The notes beneath the pieces were generated by a model. The model saw only the letters and a program-made list of their open reading frames with translations, did not search any database and was not told the origin of the DNA. From the NCBI RefSeq assembly GCF_000011905.1, contig NC_002936.3:434001-498000 (forward strand): 64,000 nucleotides of DNA, given 5' to 3'. Made by a program: the position numbers and the translations under genes. The DNA is from Dehalococcoides mccartyi 195. Lineage in GTDB: Bacteria > Chloroflexota > Dehalococcoidia > Dehalococcoidales > Dehalococcoidaceae. Shown here in pieces: positions 28,434 to 40,754 of this stretch; position 1 is the first letter of the stretch; each line of letters starts with the position of its first letter.

Positions 28434-28707
28434 ACACACTGCCGCTTTGATTTGGGTTTTAGAGGATAGGGCAGTATTTGAATCCGTCTGGTGTTCACGC
28501 CATTTCAGCCAAGTAACTTTGGGCTCAGTGCCTTATTTCCGGGCAGTTAATCGGGTTTAGTAAAAACCTTTAAGCACATCACACGCCTGACCGGGCGGTA
28601 ATATAAGGATATGGTGCTGCGGTGGCAGCAAAACATCTGCATAGCCGCCCTGTGCCTTTAGAGGGGTGGTCTGGCACTTGGCTCGTGCTTTAAAATGCCA
28701 GAGAAAA
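28434..28707. other. Gene-free stretch with a startless 59-codon open frame
   Basis: I see no gene with a proper start here. On the minus strand an open frame of about 59 codons runs from just inside the end of the isomerase gene to a TAA near 28559. It has no ATG, GTG or TTG near its beginning and encodes segments such as ADVLLPPQHHILILPPGQAC. It may be a decayed gene or part of a dispersed intergenic repeat. A 6-bp inverted repeat, CTGGCA with TGCCAG (28671-28701), has no T run and is not a convincing terminator. Confidence 0.45.
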
Positions 28708-29775
28708 CTAACTTTCGGCCAACTCCTGTTTAAAGTAGTCTACCGCATCTATCGGGTAGGGGTCTACTCCATTCAGAAAAGCCAGATACAGGCTTACAAA
28801 GTCTCCCTGGAGGATTAAGCTGAGGGCCTGGCATAAGGGGCTGAAGCCGTAACCGTCAATGCTGAAAACAGGTATTTTAGCCTGGTGGAGAATATCGGTG
28901 GTAATTTTCATGCGCTGGTGGATACGTTTAGATAGAAAGGTGGTTTTAAACATAACCGCTGCCCAGTATCGGCCGGAATTTTGGGGCAGCTGGTATCCGA
29001 CTACCGAGTTGTGGTTCATTTCAGGTATTTCTTCGGCAAAAGCAAAACATTTGGCATTTTCATTCAGCTGGGTTTTAAAACGGCGGGCAGCCGGGAAAGT
29101 TACTCCTGAGCCGAATGCCATGACTGCCCGGCCTTCCAGTTTATCAGCCAGCTGTTTCGCGGGGTTGTTGCTGGTCTGGTATTTTTCTGACAGCCTTTCT
29201 GCAATCTGAGAAAGGACTATCAGGCTTTCGCTTACTTCGGCAGATTTGTTGGGTATAAAGCCCAGTTTGTGCAGGATGCTTAAAACAGGCAGCACCCCAT
29301 AGGCAATAGCGGTGCTTGGGCGGTAAGTATAGTCATAAACCAGTCCCGGTATATTATGTCCGGCCGCCATTTCTTTCAGTTCGCCGCCGGTGGTTAAGAC
29401 CAGCAGCTTGGCCTGGCGGCTGGCTGCCTGATTAAAACAGGATACTACTTCTTCGGTTGAGCCGGAACTGCTGGAAGCAATAACCAGTGTATCAGCCGAT
29501 ACATATGCCGGCAGCAGATAATCCTGATGGAGGTAGATAGGTATTTTACATTCATCCCGCACTATCCGCTCAGCCAGTTGGGCAGCCACTCCGGAAGTGC
29601 CCATACCCAGTATTACCACCTGTTTGACAGCCCGGTAATCTTCAGGCAGGTTTAGGGCTTCGGCAGTCTCCCAGGCCTGTTTGCAGAGTGAGGGCATACG
29701 CCGAAGTTCATCCAGCATATGGTTGGGGTCAAGTTTTGTATAAATATTTAAGTCATCAAGGTTTCTAATATCCAT
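28708..29775 (-). CDS. Bifunctional phosphoglucose/phosphomannose isomerase
   Basis: This 355-residue SIS-fold protein should interconvert glucose 6-phosphate or mannose 6-phosphate with fructose 6-phosphate. The first SIS domain carries ILGMGTSGVAAQLAERIV and VIASSSSGSTEEVVSCF. The second includes ENAKCFAFAEEIPEMNHNSV, the block with the catalytic Glu of the archaeal and bacterial PGI/PMI family. I chose ATG 29775 over the TTG at 29790. It follows the phosphohexomutase by about 24 bases, and together they link fructose 6-phosphate to hexose 1-phosphates. Confidence 0.85.
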   Translation of the reverse strand: MDIRNLDDLNIYTKLDPNHMLDELRRMPSLCKQAWETAEALNLPEDYRAVKQVVILGMGTSGVAAQLAERIVRDECKIPIYLHQDYLLPAYVSADTLVIASSSSGSTEEVVSCFNQAASRQAKLLVLTTGGELKEMAAGHNIPGLVYDYTYRPSTAIAYGVLPVLSILHKLGFIPNKSAEVSESLIVLSQIAERLSEKYQTSNNPAKQLADKLEGRAVMAFGSGVTFPAARRFKTQLNENAKCFAFAEEIPEMNHNSVVGYQLPQNSGRYWAAVMFKTTFLSKRIHQRMKITTDILHQAKIPVFSIDGYGFSPLCQALSLILQGDFVSLYLAFLNGVDPYPIDAVDYFKQELAES

Positions 29776-29799
29776 CAGGTATATCCCCAAGACAATATT

Positions 29800-31227
29800 T
29801 TAAATACCGGAAAGTTGGCGGCCGTCTTCCAGCAAAGCGGCGGTTTTAGCCTGGCTGGGGCTTTCGGCATATACCCGTAAGAGCGGTTCAGTGCCCGAAA
29901 AGCGGATAAGCAGCCAGCTGCCGTCTTCCAGTTTATAGCGGAAGCCATCCAGCTTGTCTGTAGAAACTACTTTGGTTTCACCCAGACTAGCCGGTTTTTG
30001 GTCCGTCAGGTGTTTTATTATTTCTTCCCGGCGGGCTTCGGCAAAGGTATAGTCAACCCGGTTGTAATAGTGAGGCCCAACCTTGGAATATAAATATTCC
30101 AGCATCTCGGCGGGTGATTTGCCAGTGGTAATCATAAAATCCAGAAAATACGCCCCCGCCAGTATGGCATCACGCTCAGGTACATGCCCGGTAAAAGCGT
30201 AACCTCCGCTTTCCTCACCGCCGATAAGGGCATTTTGCTCAAGCATAACCGGGGAGACATACTTGAAGCCGACTTTGGTTTCAAATACCGGCACATTATA
30301 AAGCTCACCCAGTTTATCTATCATACTGGAGTTGGTAATAGTTTTTACCAGCGGCCCGCGCAGCCCTTTTACTTCCAGCATATAAAGTGCCAGCAGGGAA
30401 AAGACCTGCAGCTGGTTAAGAAAGTTGCCCATTTCATCTACCACACCCAGACGGTCAGAATCCCCGTCGGTAGCCAGCCCTATATCTGAACGGATATCCT
30501 TGACCAGCCTCATCAGCTTAGCCAGATTAGGGGTGATAGGTTCAGGCTGAAGCATACCGGGGAAATTGGGGTTGGGTTCGGCATTTATCTCATTTAAGCG
30601 GTTGCAGCCGCCGTCAAGCAGTTGCTTGAAGTAGCCTATACCGGCACCATGCATAGAGTCTATGGCTATGTTAAAGCCGGCATCCCTAAGTTTTTCAATA
30701 TCTACCAGCCCGCCTATTTTTTCAAAGTAAGCCGGAGCAAGGTCTACATGTTCAATAAGACCGCGGGAAACTGCCGTATCAAAATCCAGATTAAGCACAG
30801 GCGGCTTATCACCCAGTTTGGCTATCTCTGCTTCAATACCGGTTATCATCTGGGTGGGGGCACTGGCTCCATCGGCGGATTTAACCTTGAAACCGTTCCA
30901 TCTGGCGGGGTTGTGGCTGGCGGTAATTATTACAGCCCCGGCCGCTTTCAGGTTTACCACCCCGTGGCTGATTACCGGCGTAGGGGTGGGGCATGAACAA
31001 AAATAAACCTTTATGCCGTTTGCTGCCATGACTTCGGCAGCCGAACGGGCAAAATCCGCTGAGGCAAAGCGGGTATCATACCCTATTACCAGTGAAAGGT
31101 TGCGGGGGCTGGTATTTTTCAGGTATGCGGCAGTAGCTTGGGCACAGACAGAGACATTATCAAAGGTAAAATCTTTGGCAATAATGCCCCGCCAACCATC
31201 AGTGCCGAACTTAATTTGGCTTGTTAT
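29800..31227 (-). CDS. Phosphoglucomutase/phosphomannomutase, probable AUA start
   Basis: The protein moves phosphate between C1 and C6 of hexoses. It has the catalytic phosphoserine loop TASHNPARWNGFKVK, the metal loop DGDSDRLGVVD, the sugar loop GGEESGGYAF and the phosphate-binding RFSGTEPLLRVYAE. The first ATG (31029) would remove the conserved N-terminus. Upstream, the frame stays open and encodes TSQIKFGTDGWRGIIAKDF, as expected for the family. The only codon placed correctly behind an AAAGGAG (9 bases) is ATA at 31227, giving 475 residues, a normal family length. So the start is either a rare AUA or a sequence error. It overlaps the small membrane gene by 17 bases. Confidence 0.85.
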   Translation of the reverse strand: MTSQIKFGTDGWRGIIAKDFTFDNVSVCAQATAAYLKNTSPRNLSLVIGYDTRFASADFARSAAEVMAANGIKVYFCSCPTPTPVISHGVVNLKAAGAVIITASHNPARWNGFKVKSADGASAPTQMITGIEAEIAKLGDKPPVLNLDFDTAVSRGLIEHVDLAPAYFEKIGGLVDIEKLRDAGFNIAIDSMHGAGIGYFKQLLDGGCNRLNEINAEPNPNFPGMLQPEPITPNLAKLMRLVKDIRSDIGLATDGDSDRLGVVDEMGNFLNQLQVFSLLALYMLEVKGLRGPLVKTITNSSMIDKLGELYNVPVFETKVGFKYVSPVMLEQNALIGGEESGGYAFTGHVPERDAILAGAYFLDFMITTGKSPAEMLEYLYSKVGPHYYNRVDYTFAEARREEIIKHLTDQKPASLGETKVVSTDKLDGFRYKLEDGSWLLIRFSGTEPLLRVYAESPSQAKTAALLEDGRQLSGI

Positions 31228-31414
31228 TTTGGCTGTCTCCTTTGAATATTTTGCTCAATATAAAGATAACAGAGCCCAGAATAAGTACTACCGGCAGGAA
31301 TAGTACCATGATGACGAACGTAAGTCCGGCCAGCCCCATTACGGTAGCCAGCACAATTACGGCCAGTTCAACTATAATCGCCCCAAAGAAGGCCAGCAAC
31401 ACAGTCTTTATCAT
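31211..31414 (-). CDS. Small two-helix membrane protein, function unknown
   Basis: This 67-residue protein starts at ATG 31414, with AGGAAGG seven bases upstream. Most of it is hydrophobic: residues 2-28 (LLAFFGAIIVELAVIVLATV region) and 32-55 (VIMVLFLPVVLILGSVIFIL). A short polar tail, KGDSQNNKPN, follows. It lies between metK and the phosphohexomutase and overlaps the latter, so it is part of the operon. No family is recognised. Confidence 0.7.
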   Translation of the reverse strand: MIKTVLLAFFGAIIVELAVIVLATVMGLAGLTFVIMVLFLPVVLILGSVIFILSKIFKGDSQNNKPN

Positions 31415-31446
31415 AAGCACACCTTCCTGTCGGTAGTAAATATTTT

Positions 31447-32667
31447 TTACTTGGATACGCTTAGGGATTCCATAGTGGCCTTTATGGCATCTACCTTATC
31501 CAGCCGTTCCCACGGCAGGTCCAGTTCCGGGCGTCCCAGATGGCCATAAGCAGCAGTCTGGCGGTAAATAGGGCGGCGAAGCCCCAGGTTACGGATAATA
31601 GCTTCCGGCCGCAAATCAAAGTGTTTCTGGATAATGGACAGGATATCTTCATGGCTCATGCGGGCGGTGTTGAAAGTCTCAATGGAAACTGACAACGGGT
31701 GGGCAACCCCGATAACATAAGCTACCTGAATTTCCAGCCTGTCTGCCAGTCCGGCCGCTACCAGATTTTTGGCAATATATCTGGCCATGTAGCAGGCAGA
31801 GCGGTCTACTTTAGTGGGGTCTTTGCCGGAGAAAGCGCCGCCGCCGTGGCGGGCAAAACCGCCGTAGGTATCTACCAGGATTTTGCGTCCGGTAAAACCG
31901 GTGTCAGAAACCGGACCGCCTACTACAAAGCGGCCGGTGGCGTTTACATAATATTCGGTATTTTCGTCTAGCAGGTTGGTGGGGATAATAGGTTTGATAA
32001 CCTCCCGGATAATATCTGCCTGAATTTTTTCGGTAGTTACATCCGGGTCATGCTGAGCGCCGATAACCACGCTGCTTATCCTTTTGGCCTCTCCGTTGTG
32101 GTATTCCACTGTTACCTGGCTTTTGCCGTCAGGACGCAGGTAGGCCAGCGTGCCGTTTTTGCGTACTTCAGACAAACGCTTGCTCAGGCGGTGGGCTAAA
32201 GAAATGGGCAGGGGCATATATTCCGGGGTTTCGGTGCAGGCATAACCAAACATCATTCCCTGGTCACCGGCGCCGGTCAGGTCAAGTTCATCTACCTGCC
32301 CGCTCTTGGCCTCCTGAGATTTGTTAACTCCCAGAGCTATATCAGGAGACTGGCGGTTAATAGAAGTGAGTACGCCGCAGGTGCGGTCATCAAAGCCGTA
32401 TTCGGGCTTGGTGTAGCCTATATCTTTTATAACCCCCCTGACCAGTTCGGGTATTTCCACGTAGCAACTGGTGGTTATTTCACCCATGACTACCACTAGA
32501 CCATTGGTTACGGCGGTTTCACAGGCAACATGGGCATTGGGGTCTTTGGCTATGATAGCGTCCAGAACTGCGTCAGAAATCTGGTCGCAAATCTTATCCG
32601 GGTGTCCTTCGGTAACTGATTCCGAGGTAAAAAGATATTTTGAAGAATTCCCAAAAGTCTGAGACAT
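31447..32667 (-). CDS. metK: S-adenosylmethionine synthetase
   Basis: This 406-residue enzyme should make SAM from methionine and ATP. The ATP-binding [18 protein letters not shown] lies at residues 16-33, the [15 protein letters not shown] block near 132, and the P-loop-like [20 protein letters not shown] near 274. Length is slightly above the usual bacterial 384-400. It lies 9 bases after ahcY, so the enzyme that makes SAM and the one that removes SAH are cotranscribed. Confidence 0.97.
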
Positions 32668-32676
32668 CGTTTCTCC

Positions 32677-35502
<2,826 letters not shown>

Positions 35503-35503
<1 letters not shown>

Positions 35504-35703
35504 CAGCTTTCCTTGCTGACCATTCGGGCAAAGCATTTGAAGGAACGGTCATGTGTTTTTTCAATATTATCTGGAAAAGCGCAGGCGGGCAGTTCATCCA
35601 TGGACAGATGGTACGAGATACAGCGGCAGCACTTGCCTTTCCTTTCGCAGGGTTCATATGTACAGTTGCAGTTTACTTTATTAAGTTCGGTTGCGCAGTT
35701 CAT
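35503..35703 (-). CDS. Cysteine-rich small protein, DUF6485-like
   Basis: This 66-residue protein resembles the cytosolic DUF6485 family. It contains [20 protein letters not shown], giving eight cysteines in total, followed by [15 protein letters not shown] and [11 protein letters not shown]. The cysteine spacing suggests metal binding. The start overlaps the methionine synthase stop (ATGA) and the stop overlaps the APH-kinase start. No function is known to me. Confidence 0.75.
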
Positions 35704-36728
35704 ACTGTTCCGTGTTTCCTTCTAAGCAGGGCGGAAAGTTCAGCCAGCAGCTGGGGAGCCCGTTCTGCCGCTTCGGGGCTTTTTAAGCCCAGACCGCAGG
35801 CCGGGGTGATAAGTGAGTGGCGGGCAAGCTCGGCAAAGGGCAGGCCGCGGCTGTCAAAGTGGGACATGGCCGCTTCCAAACGGTCTTTCAAGCTGGCGGC
35901 AGTTTCTTCTTTTAATGCTTTTTCATCTGTGGGTACAATCCCCCAGGCAACTGCTCCGCCCCTTTTTATAAAGGCTTTGAGTTCATCAGTATATATAGAC
36001 AGCGAATTTGCATAGGCATAAGTGTCAAAATTTATAATATCCACCCTGGTATCCATCAGAATTGACCAGTCCGTATTGCCGCAGCAGTGTACGCCTTTCA
36101 GGCCGGATATGCCTGAAAAAACCTCATCAAACATACCGGTAACCTGCTCACGGGAGAGAGGCAGGTAGGCTGACCCGTAGGCGCTCATGGCCGGTTCGTC
36201 CACAAAGATAATGGTATTACGGCAGATATTGCTCAGAAAATGTTCCTGCCAGGTTGCCTTCAGCTTAAGGAGCTTGGTAGCCGCATCTGAAAGGACTTCA
36301 TCATACAGAATATCTTTGCCCGAAGGGTCTTTGATAGACATGCAGTAGGTCAGCGGGCCGGTTATATGCCCTTTTACCAGCAGGGGGGAAAGATTGCGGG
36401 AAGCAAGCTCATAAAGCCCGGCGGCGTACTCCGCCCCTATGGGAAACTTGTTAAAATCATTATCCAGATAGGCCTGATACAGGCTTTCCAGTTCGCTCTC
36501 AAAACTGGGGTTTGGTTCAATCCACACCTTGTCCTGGTTTATTTTTACCCCCGGCAGCCCCTGGCTGAACTGGGCGGACATACCTTCAAGGCAGCTTCTG
36601 CGGGGCAGCTGCGGCCAAACGGGTATATCCTGAAGGTAATGGGTAATAATATCCACCGCCGCCTTCGGGTCTGTATGGGGCATACTGCCTATCATGGTAG
36701 GCAGAAAATGAAAATCAGTTTTAGTCAT
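35700..36728 (-). CDS. mesB: Core methionine synthase (MesB type, corrinoid-dependent)
   Basis: At 342 residues this has only the catalytic barrel of MetE and lacks the N-terminal folate-binding half. The zinc ligands are recognisable in [10 protein letters not shown] (His-x-Cys) and in [13 protein letters not shown] near the C-terminus. [17 protein letters not shown] at the N-terminus fits the homocysteine site. Published work describes such a core enzyme from Dehalococcoides that uses methylcobalamin in vitro, and the MesB family is proposed to take methyl groups from the corrinoid iron-sulfur protein. I chose ATG 36728, which overlaps the mtnP end by 8 bases; an in-frame start at 36758 is possible. 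Confidence 0.87.
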   Translation of the reverse strand: MTKTDFHFLPTMIGSMPHTDPKAAVDIITHYLQDIPVWPQLPRRSCLEGMSAQFSQGLPGVKINQDKVWIEPNPSFESELESLYQAYLDNDFNKFPIGAEYAAGLYELASRNLSPLLVKGHITGPLTYCMSIKDPSGKDILYDEVLSDAATKLLKLKATWQEHFLSNICRNTIIFVDEPAMSAYGSAYLPLSREQVTGMFDEVFSGISGLKGVHCCGNTDWSILMDTRVDIINFDTYAYANSLSIYTDELKAFIKRGGAVAWGIVPTDEKALKEETAASLKDRLEAAMSHFDSRGLPFAELARHSLITPACGLGLKSPEAAERAPQLLAELSALLRRKHGTV

Positions 36729-37605
36729 TTTCACTCGCTGCGGGCATGTATTTATCAATTATCAAAGCTAATTCACGCTTACGGGTATTCGGCACTGCCT
36801 CAGGTGAAGTCATGATGGCGTTGGAAAGGGCGGTGCTGCATTCGCAGTTCCGGGCTTCTCCAATGCGCCCCACGGCCAGTTTTATTATATTTTTTGAAAG
36901 GTTTATATTGCCGCGCAGGGTGGCAATCACTTTGTCTACCGTTACGGCTTCTTCTTCCTCATGCCAGGCATCGTAGTCGGTGGCACAGGCGATAATAGCG
37001 TAACAGATTTCAGCTTCTCTTGCCAGTTTTGCTTCGGGCAGGGCGGTCATGCCGATAACATCTGCCCCCCAGCTTTTGTGAAGGCGGCTTTCGGCCTGGG
37101 TGGAAAAGGCAGGCCCTTCCATAACTACATAAGTGCCGCCGTTATGCACATCGGCACCCGCCTCCTTGGCGCATTCATACAGGAGTTTGCGTAAATCCGG
37201 GCAGAAGGGCTGGGAGAACGCTATATGGGCTACAATTCCTTTGCCGAAAAATGTATTGGTGCGCTGGCTGGTGCGGTCTATCAGCTGGTCAGGTATTAAA
37301 AGATGCCCCGGTTTGACCTCTTTTTTAAAACTGCCTACTGAATTTATGGCGATAATGTGTTCCACTCCCAAACTTTTCAGGGCATATATATTGGCGCGGG
37401 AGGGGATTTCCGAGGGGAGTATGCGGTGTCCCCGCCCGTGTCTGGGCAGAAAAGCCACACCTACTCCGTTCAAATTGCCGGTAACGATAGTGTCTGAGGG
37501 TTTGCCGAACGGGGTGTCCGGGCTATGTTCGCGGATATCGGTCAGCCCCTCAATATCATACAGGCCTGTCCCCCCGATAACGCCTATTTTAGCGTAGTTT
37601 ACCAT
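36721..37605 (-). CDS. mtnP: S-methyl-5'-thioadenosine phosphorylase
   Basis: This 294-residue phosphorylase should split methylthioadenosine to adenine and 5-methylthioribose 1-phosphate. Its motifs are IGVIGGTGLYDIEGL near residue 6, RHGRGHRILPSEIPSRANIY near 55 and VMEGPAFSTQAESRLHKSWG near 175, which match MTAP rather than general purine phosphorylases. ATG 37605 has GAGGAGG eight bases upstream, so the longer in-frame reading is rejected. It follows mtnA by 68 bases. Confidence 0.92.
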   Translation of the reverse strand: MVNYAKIGVIGGTGLYDIEGLTDIREHSPDTPFGKPSDTIVTGNLNGVGVAFLPRHGRGHRILPSEIPSRANIYALKSLGVEHIIAINSVGSFKKEVKPGHLLIPDQLIDRTSQRTNTFFGKGIVAHIAFSQPFCPDLRKLLYECAKEAGADVHNGGTYVVMEGPAFSTQAESRLHKSWGADVIGMTALPEAKLAREAEICYAIIACATDYDAWHEEEEAVTVDKVIATLRGNINLSKNIIKLAVGRIGEARNCECSTALSNAIMTSPEAVPNTRKRELALIIDKYMPAASEND

Positions 37606-37673
37606 TTTAAAGACCTCCTCAGGTTTTATGTGTCTTTGGGCAGTTAGTCTGCCGGGTAGCATGGCAGATGCGA

Positions 37674-38678
37674 CTAATTTTTAGCCTCTCGCCGTATTAT
37701 CCCGTTTTCAGTTATAAAAGCGGTTATGAGGTTAGCCGGAGTTACGTCAAAAGCGGGGTTGGCTACTGCTATGTTTTCCGGGGCTATGCGCTGCCCCCTT
37801 ATTTGGGTTATTTCCTCAGGTTTGCGCTCTTCTATAACTATATCCCGGCCTGATTCAATGGATTTATCAAAGGTGGAGCTGGGTGCGGCTACGTAAAAGG
37901 GTATGCCGTGAGCCAGCGCCAGCACTGCCAGAGAGTAAGTGCCTATCTTGTTGGCGGTGTCTCCGTTTTTGGCAATACGGTCTGCCCCCACTACCACCGC
38001 GTTGATTACCCCTTTTTGCATAAAGTGTCCGGCCATACTGTCGGTAATCAGTTTAAAGGGTATGCCGGCTTCTTTCAATTCCAGTGCGGTCAGGCGTGCC
38101 CCTTGAAGAAGGGGGCGGGTTTCGGTGGCAAAGGCAGAAATATTTTTGCCCTGCTGATGGGCGGCTATAATCACCCCCAGAGCCGTGCCGTAACCGGCCG
38201 TTGCCAGCGGGCCTGCGTTGCAGTGGGTGAGCACGGTCCAGCCGGGTTGTATCAGCTCCGCCCCGAAGGCGGATATTTTGCGGCTGGCCTCTTCTTCTTC
38301 ATGGTGGATTTTTACCGCTTCTTCTACCAGAGATATTTTTACCTGTGAAACATCTGTCCCCGAAGCTACCACATGGTCCATGCGTTCTGCCGCCATAAAC
38401 AGGTTTTTAGCGGTAGGGCGGGTGGAGGCAATCTCTGCTGATACCTGCTGGTAAAGGGGCAGAAACTCACTGCAATATTGGGTTTCTATGCCCAGTGCCC
38501 CCAGAGCTATGCCGTAAGCGGCGGCTACGCCTATGGAGGGTGCGCCCCTTACCCTAAGGGTCTTGATGGCCTCGGCAACGGCGTGGTAGTCATTTAGTTC
38601 CAGGTATTTTTCTTCCAGCGGCAACAGGGTTTGGTCAAGTATTATCAGGCGGTTATCCCGCCACTCAATTGCTTTCAT
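37674..38678 (-). CDS. mtnA: Methylthioribose-1-phosphate isomerase
   Basis: This 334-residue protein should turn 5-methylthioribose 1-phosphate into methylthioribulose 1-phosphate. The family blocks are RVRGAPSIGVAAAYGIALGA near residue 43, TVLTHCNAGPLATAGYGTAL with the catalytic Cys near 158, and VGADRIAKNGDTANKIGTYS with the catalytic Asp near 238. These distinguish it from eIF2B subunits. It starts one base after the ABC permease stop. The oxygen-dependent later steps of the salvage pathway are not encoded nearby. Confidence 0.92.
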   Translation of the reverse strand: MKAIEWRDNRLIILDQTLLPLEEKYLELNDYHAVAEAIKTLRVRGAPSIGVAAAYGIALGALGIETQYCSEFLPLYQQVSAEIASTRPTAKNLFMAAERMDHVVASGTDVSQVKISLVEEAVKIHHEEEEASRKISAFGAELIQPGWTVLTHCNAGPLATAGYGTALGVIIAAHQQGKNISAFATETRPLLQGARLTALELKEAGIPFKLITDSMAGHFMQKGVINAVVVGADRIAKNGDTANKIGTYSLAVLALAHGIPFYVAAPSSTFDKSIESGRDIVIEERKPEEITQIRGQRIAPENIAVANPAFDVTPANLITAFITENGIIRREAKN

Positions 38679-38679
38679 A

Positions 38680-39777
38680 TCAGCTGCGCATAGTCCTTCC
38701 GAATATTATTGTCCCCAGGGCGAAGATAGCTACTGTCCAGACGGCCAGTATGCCTATTTCACTGCTTACGGCCGAAAAATCTGCCCCCCGCAGGATTACC
38801 AGGCGTGATGCCTCAATGGCATGGGAGTAGGGGAAGGCGTATCCCAGCCCTTTGAGTATGTCCGGCATAAACTGGATAGAAAACCAGGTGCCGGATACCA
38901 TGGCCAGCGGCATGGAGAAAAACCAGCTGATAGATTCTGACTGGTTTTCGCTCTTGGAAAAACCGGCAATCACCATCCCGATACCTATGCTGGACAGCCC
39001 GGTCAGGAAGAATATCAGGAAAGCCAAAGCTATATTACCCGTTATATCCATGCCAAACAGGTAACCCAGCAGCATAAAAAATATTATCTGGATTATACAG
39101 ATAAAGGTCATGCTAAGCGAATACCCCAGTATAAAGTCCACGGGACGGCTGGGAGTGGTCAGCATTCTTGACATAAATCCTTTTTCTTTATCTCGCACCA
39201 TTATTCTGGCGGAAGTGGGGATAAGGATGAGCAGCCCGAATACAATAATGCCGGGGGAGATAAAATCTATGTTGGTTATCTTGTTTTCAATATTTACCGG
39301 CTGGGCATTTATGCTCAGGGGTATTTCTATTTTGGCAAAGGCGCGGCAAACTGCGTTCAGCTGTGAGAGGATTTCACCGGCGGCCTGTATATCACTTTCG
39401 TCATAGGTCACGTCCAGATATATATTGCCGTTTTCACCCGCCCAGAGTTTGTTTACTTCTTCCCCGAAGCCGGCCGGTATTATTATATATGCCCGTATGT
39501 CAGACTGTTTCAGCTTGGTCAGGGCTTCGTCAGGGGTATTTATATAGCTGATTTCATAAGCGGGTACGTTAGGCAGGGCTTCATCTGCAAAGGCAATTGA
39601 AACGGGTGTTTGGTCTTCATCTATTACCCCAATCTGGTAGCTGGCACTGCCTTCGCCGGAGAAAGCAAAACCGAAAAGAAGCATGAACATAAGGGGGAAA
39701 CCCAGCAGGAAACCAAGAGCCATGGGGTCACGGTAAGTTTCCTTTAGGGCGCGGATACCCAGTTGCCAGAATCTCAT
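38680..39777 (-). CDS. ABC-2 type transporter permease
   Basis: This 365-residue protein has one N-terminal membrane helix (residues 20-40, MALGFLLGFPLMFMLLFGFA), a long external region of about 130 residues, and five or six C-terminal helices (VFGLLILIPTSARIMV, IIQIIFFMLLGYLFG, LAFLIFFLTGLSSIGIGMVI). This is the ABC-2/YhgE-like exporter layout. It overlaps the ATPase gene by four bases. The substrate is unknown; drug or lipid export is typical of the family. Confidence 0.88.
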   Translation of the reverse strand: MRFWQLGIRALKETYRDPMALGFLLGFPLMFMLLFGFAFSGEGSASYQIGVIDEDQTPVSIAFADEALPNVPAYEISYINTPDEALTKLKQSDIRAYIIIPAGFGEEVNKLWAGENGNIYLDVTYDESDIQAAGEILSQLNAVCRAFAKIEIPLSINAQPVNIENKITNIDFISPGIIVFGLLILIPTSARIMVRDKEKGFMSRMLTTPSRPVDFILGYSLSMTFICIIQIIFFMLLGYLFGMDITGNIALAFLIFFLTGLSSIGIGMVIAGFSKSENQSESISWFFSMPLAMVSGTWFSIQFMPDILKGLGYAFPYSHAIEASRLVILRGADFSAVSSEIGILAVWTVAIFALGTIIFGRTMRS

Positions 39778-40724
39778 GGCCGCAGCTCCTTTCCGGTCAG
39801 TTTCAGATAAACATCTTCAAGGCTGGGGTCTTTTATCTGGGCAGAGCGGATAACCGCCCCGGCATTTTGCAGCCGGTTTACTATCTCGTTAAACTCCAGG
39901 TGTTCCGCCGAAACGGAAAGAGTGCCGCCTGAGAACTCCACCTTGGGGTAGAAAGTTTTTAAATCGGCTATTATTTTCTGGGAAATATTAAAGGCCTGTA
40001 TCTTCATGGTGGGCTCTTTTATGAGGCTCTGTTTCAGCTCAACCGGTGTCCCCAGTGCCACTATCTTGCCCTGGTCCATAATGCCTATGCGGTCTGCCAG
40101 CTGGTCTGCTTCCTCCATATAGTGGGTGGTAAGGAGTATAGTTTTTTGACCCTTCAGGGATTTTATATATTCCCACATGGCGTGGCGTACCTGGGGGTCC
40201 AAGCCCAGGGTGGGTTCATCTAAAAAGACTACATCCGGGTTGTGGATAAGTGCCATCATTATGCTCAGGCGGCGTTTCATGCCACCGGAAAAGGTGCGTA
40301 CCTGGCTTTTGGCCCGGTCTTCCAGCCCCATTATTTCCAGAAAGCGGGGTATCCATTCCTTCAGTTTTTCGGGGGCTACCCCGTTCAGCCTGCCGAAAAG
40401 TTCCAGATTTTCCACCGGGGTAAGGTGGTCTGAAATGGCGGTTTCCTGGGGGGAACTGCCAATAGTAGATTTGACTTGGTAGCTTTGGGTATTTATATCA
40501 AAGCCCATTATCCGGGCTGTTCCGGCGGTGGGTTTCAGCAGGCAGCAGAGCATATTTATGGTAGTGCTTTTACCTGCCCCGTTTGGCCCCAGCAGGGCAA
40601 ACAGTTCCCCCCTTCGGATATTCAGGTTAAGTTTCTCCACTGCCAGAAGCTGCCCGTATGAGCGGCTTAAATCTGCGGTTTCAATAGCCGGTATTTCCGG
40701 CGGTGCTTTTGAAGTGGCGGCCAT
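39774..40724 (-). CDS. ABC transporter ATP-binding protein
   Basis: This 316-residue ATPase has Walker A LGPNGAGKSTTINML, the signature FSGGMKRRLSIMMAL, Walker B DVVFLDEPTLGLDP and the H-loop LLTTHYMEEADQLADR. The C-terminal 80 residues are the usual extension of DrrA-type exporter ATPases. ATG 40724 has GGGAGG eight bases upstream, which favours it over longer starts. It pairs with the permease that follows. Confidence 0.9.
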   Translation of the reverse strand: MAATSKAPPEIPAIETADLSRSYGQLLAVEKLNLNIRRGELFALLGPNGAGKSTTINMLCCLLKPTAGTARIMGFDINTQSYQVKSTIGSSPQETAISDHLTPVENLELFGRLNGVAPEKLKEWIPRFLEIMGLEDRAKSQVRTFSGGMKRRLSIMMALIHNPDVVFLDEPTLGLDPQVRHAMWEYIKSLKGQKTILLTTHYMEEADQLADRIGIMDQGKIVALGTPVELKQSLIKEPTMKIQAFNISQKIIADLKTFYPKVEFSGGTLSVSAEHLEFNEIVNRLQNAGAVIRSAQIKDPSLEDVYLKLTGKELRP

Positions 40725-40754
40725 TTGTATGCCTCCCATCTCAAATAATGGCCT

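Noticed and set aside
28671-28701. Terminator behind the isomerase gene
   Set aside because: Only a 6-bp stem with a long loop and no T run.
29800-31029. Phosphohexomutase as a truncated pseudogene
   Set aside because: The N-terminal family sequence is intact upstream in frame; only the start codon is odd, so it is treated as a full gene.
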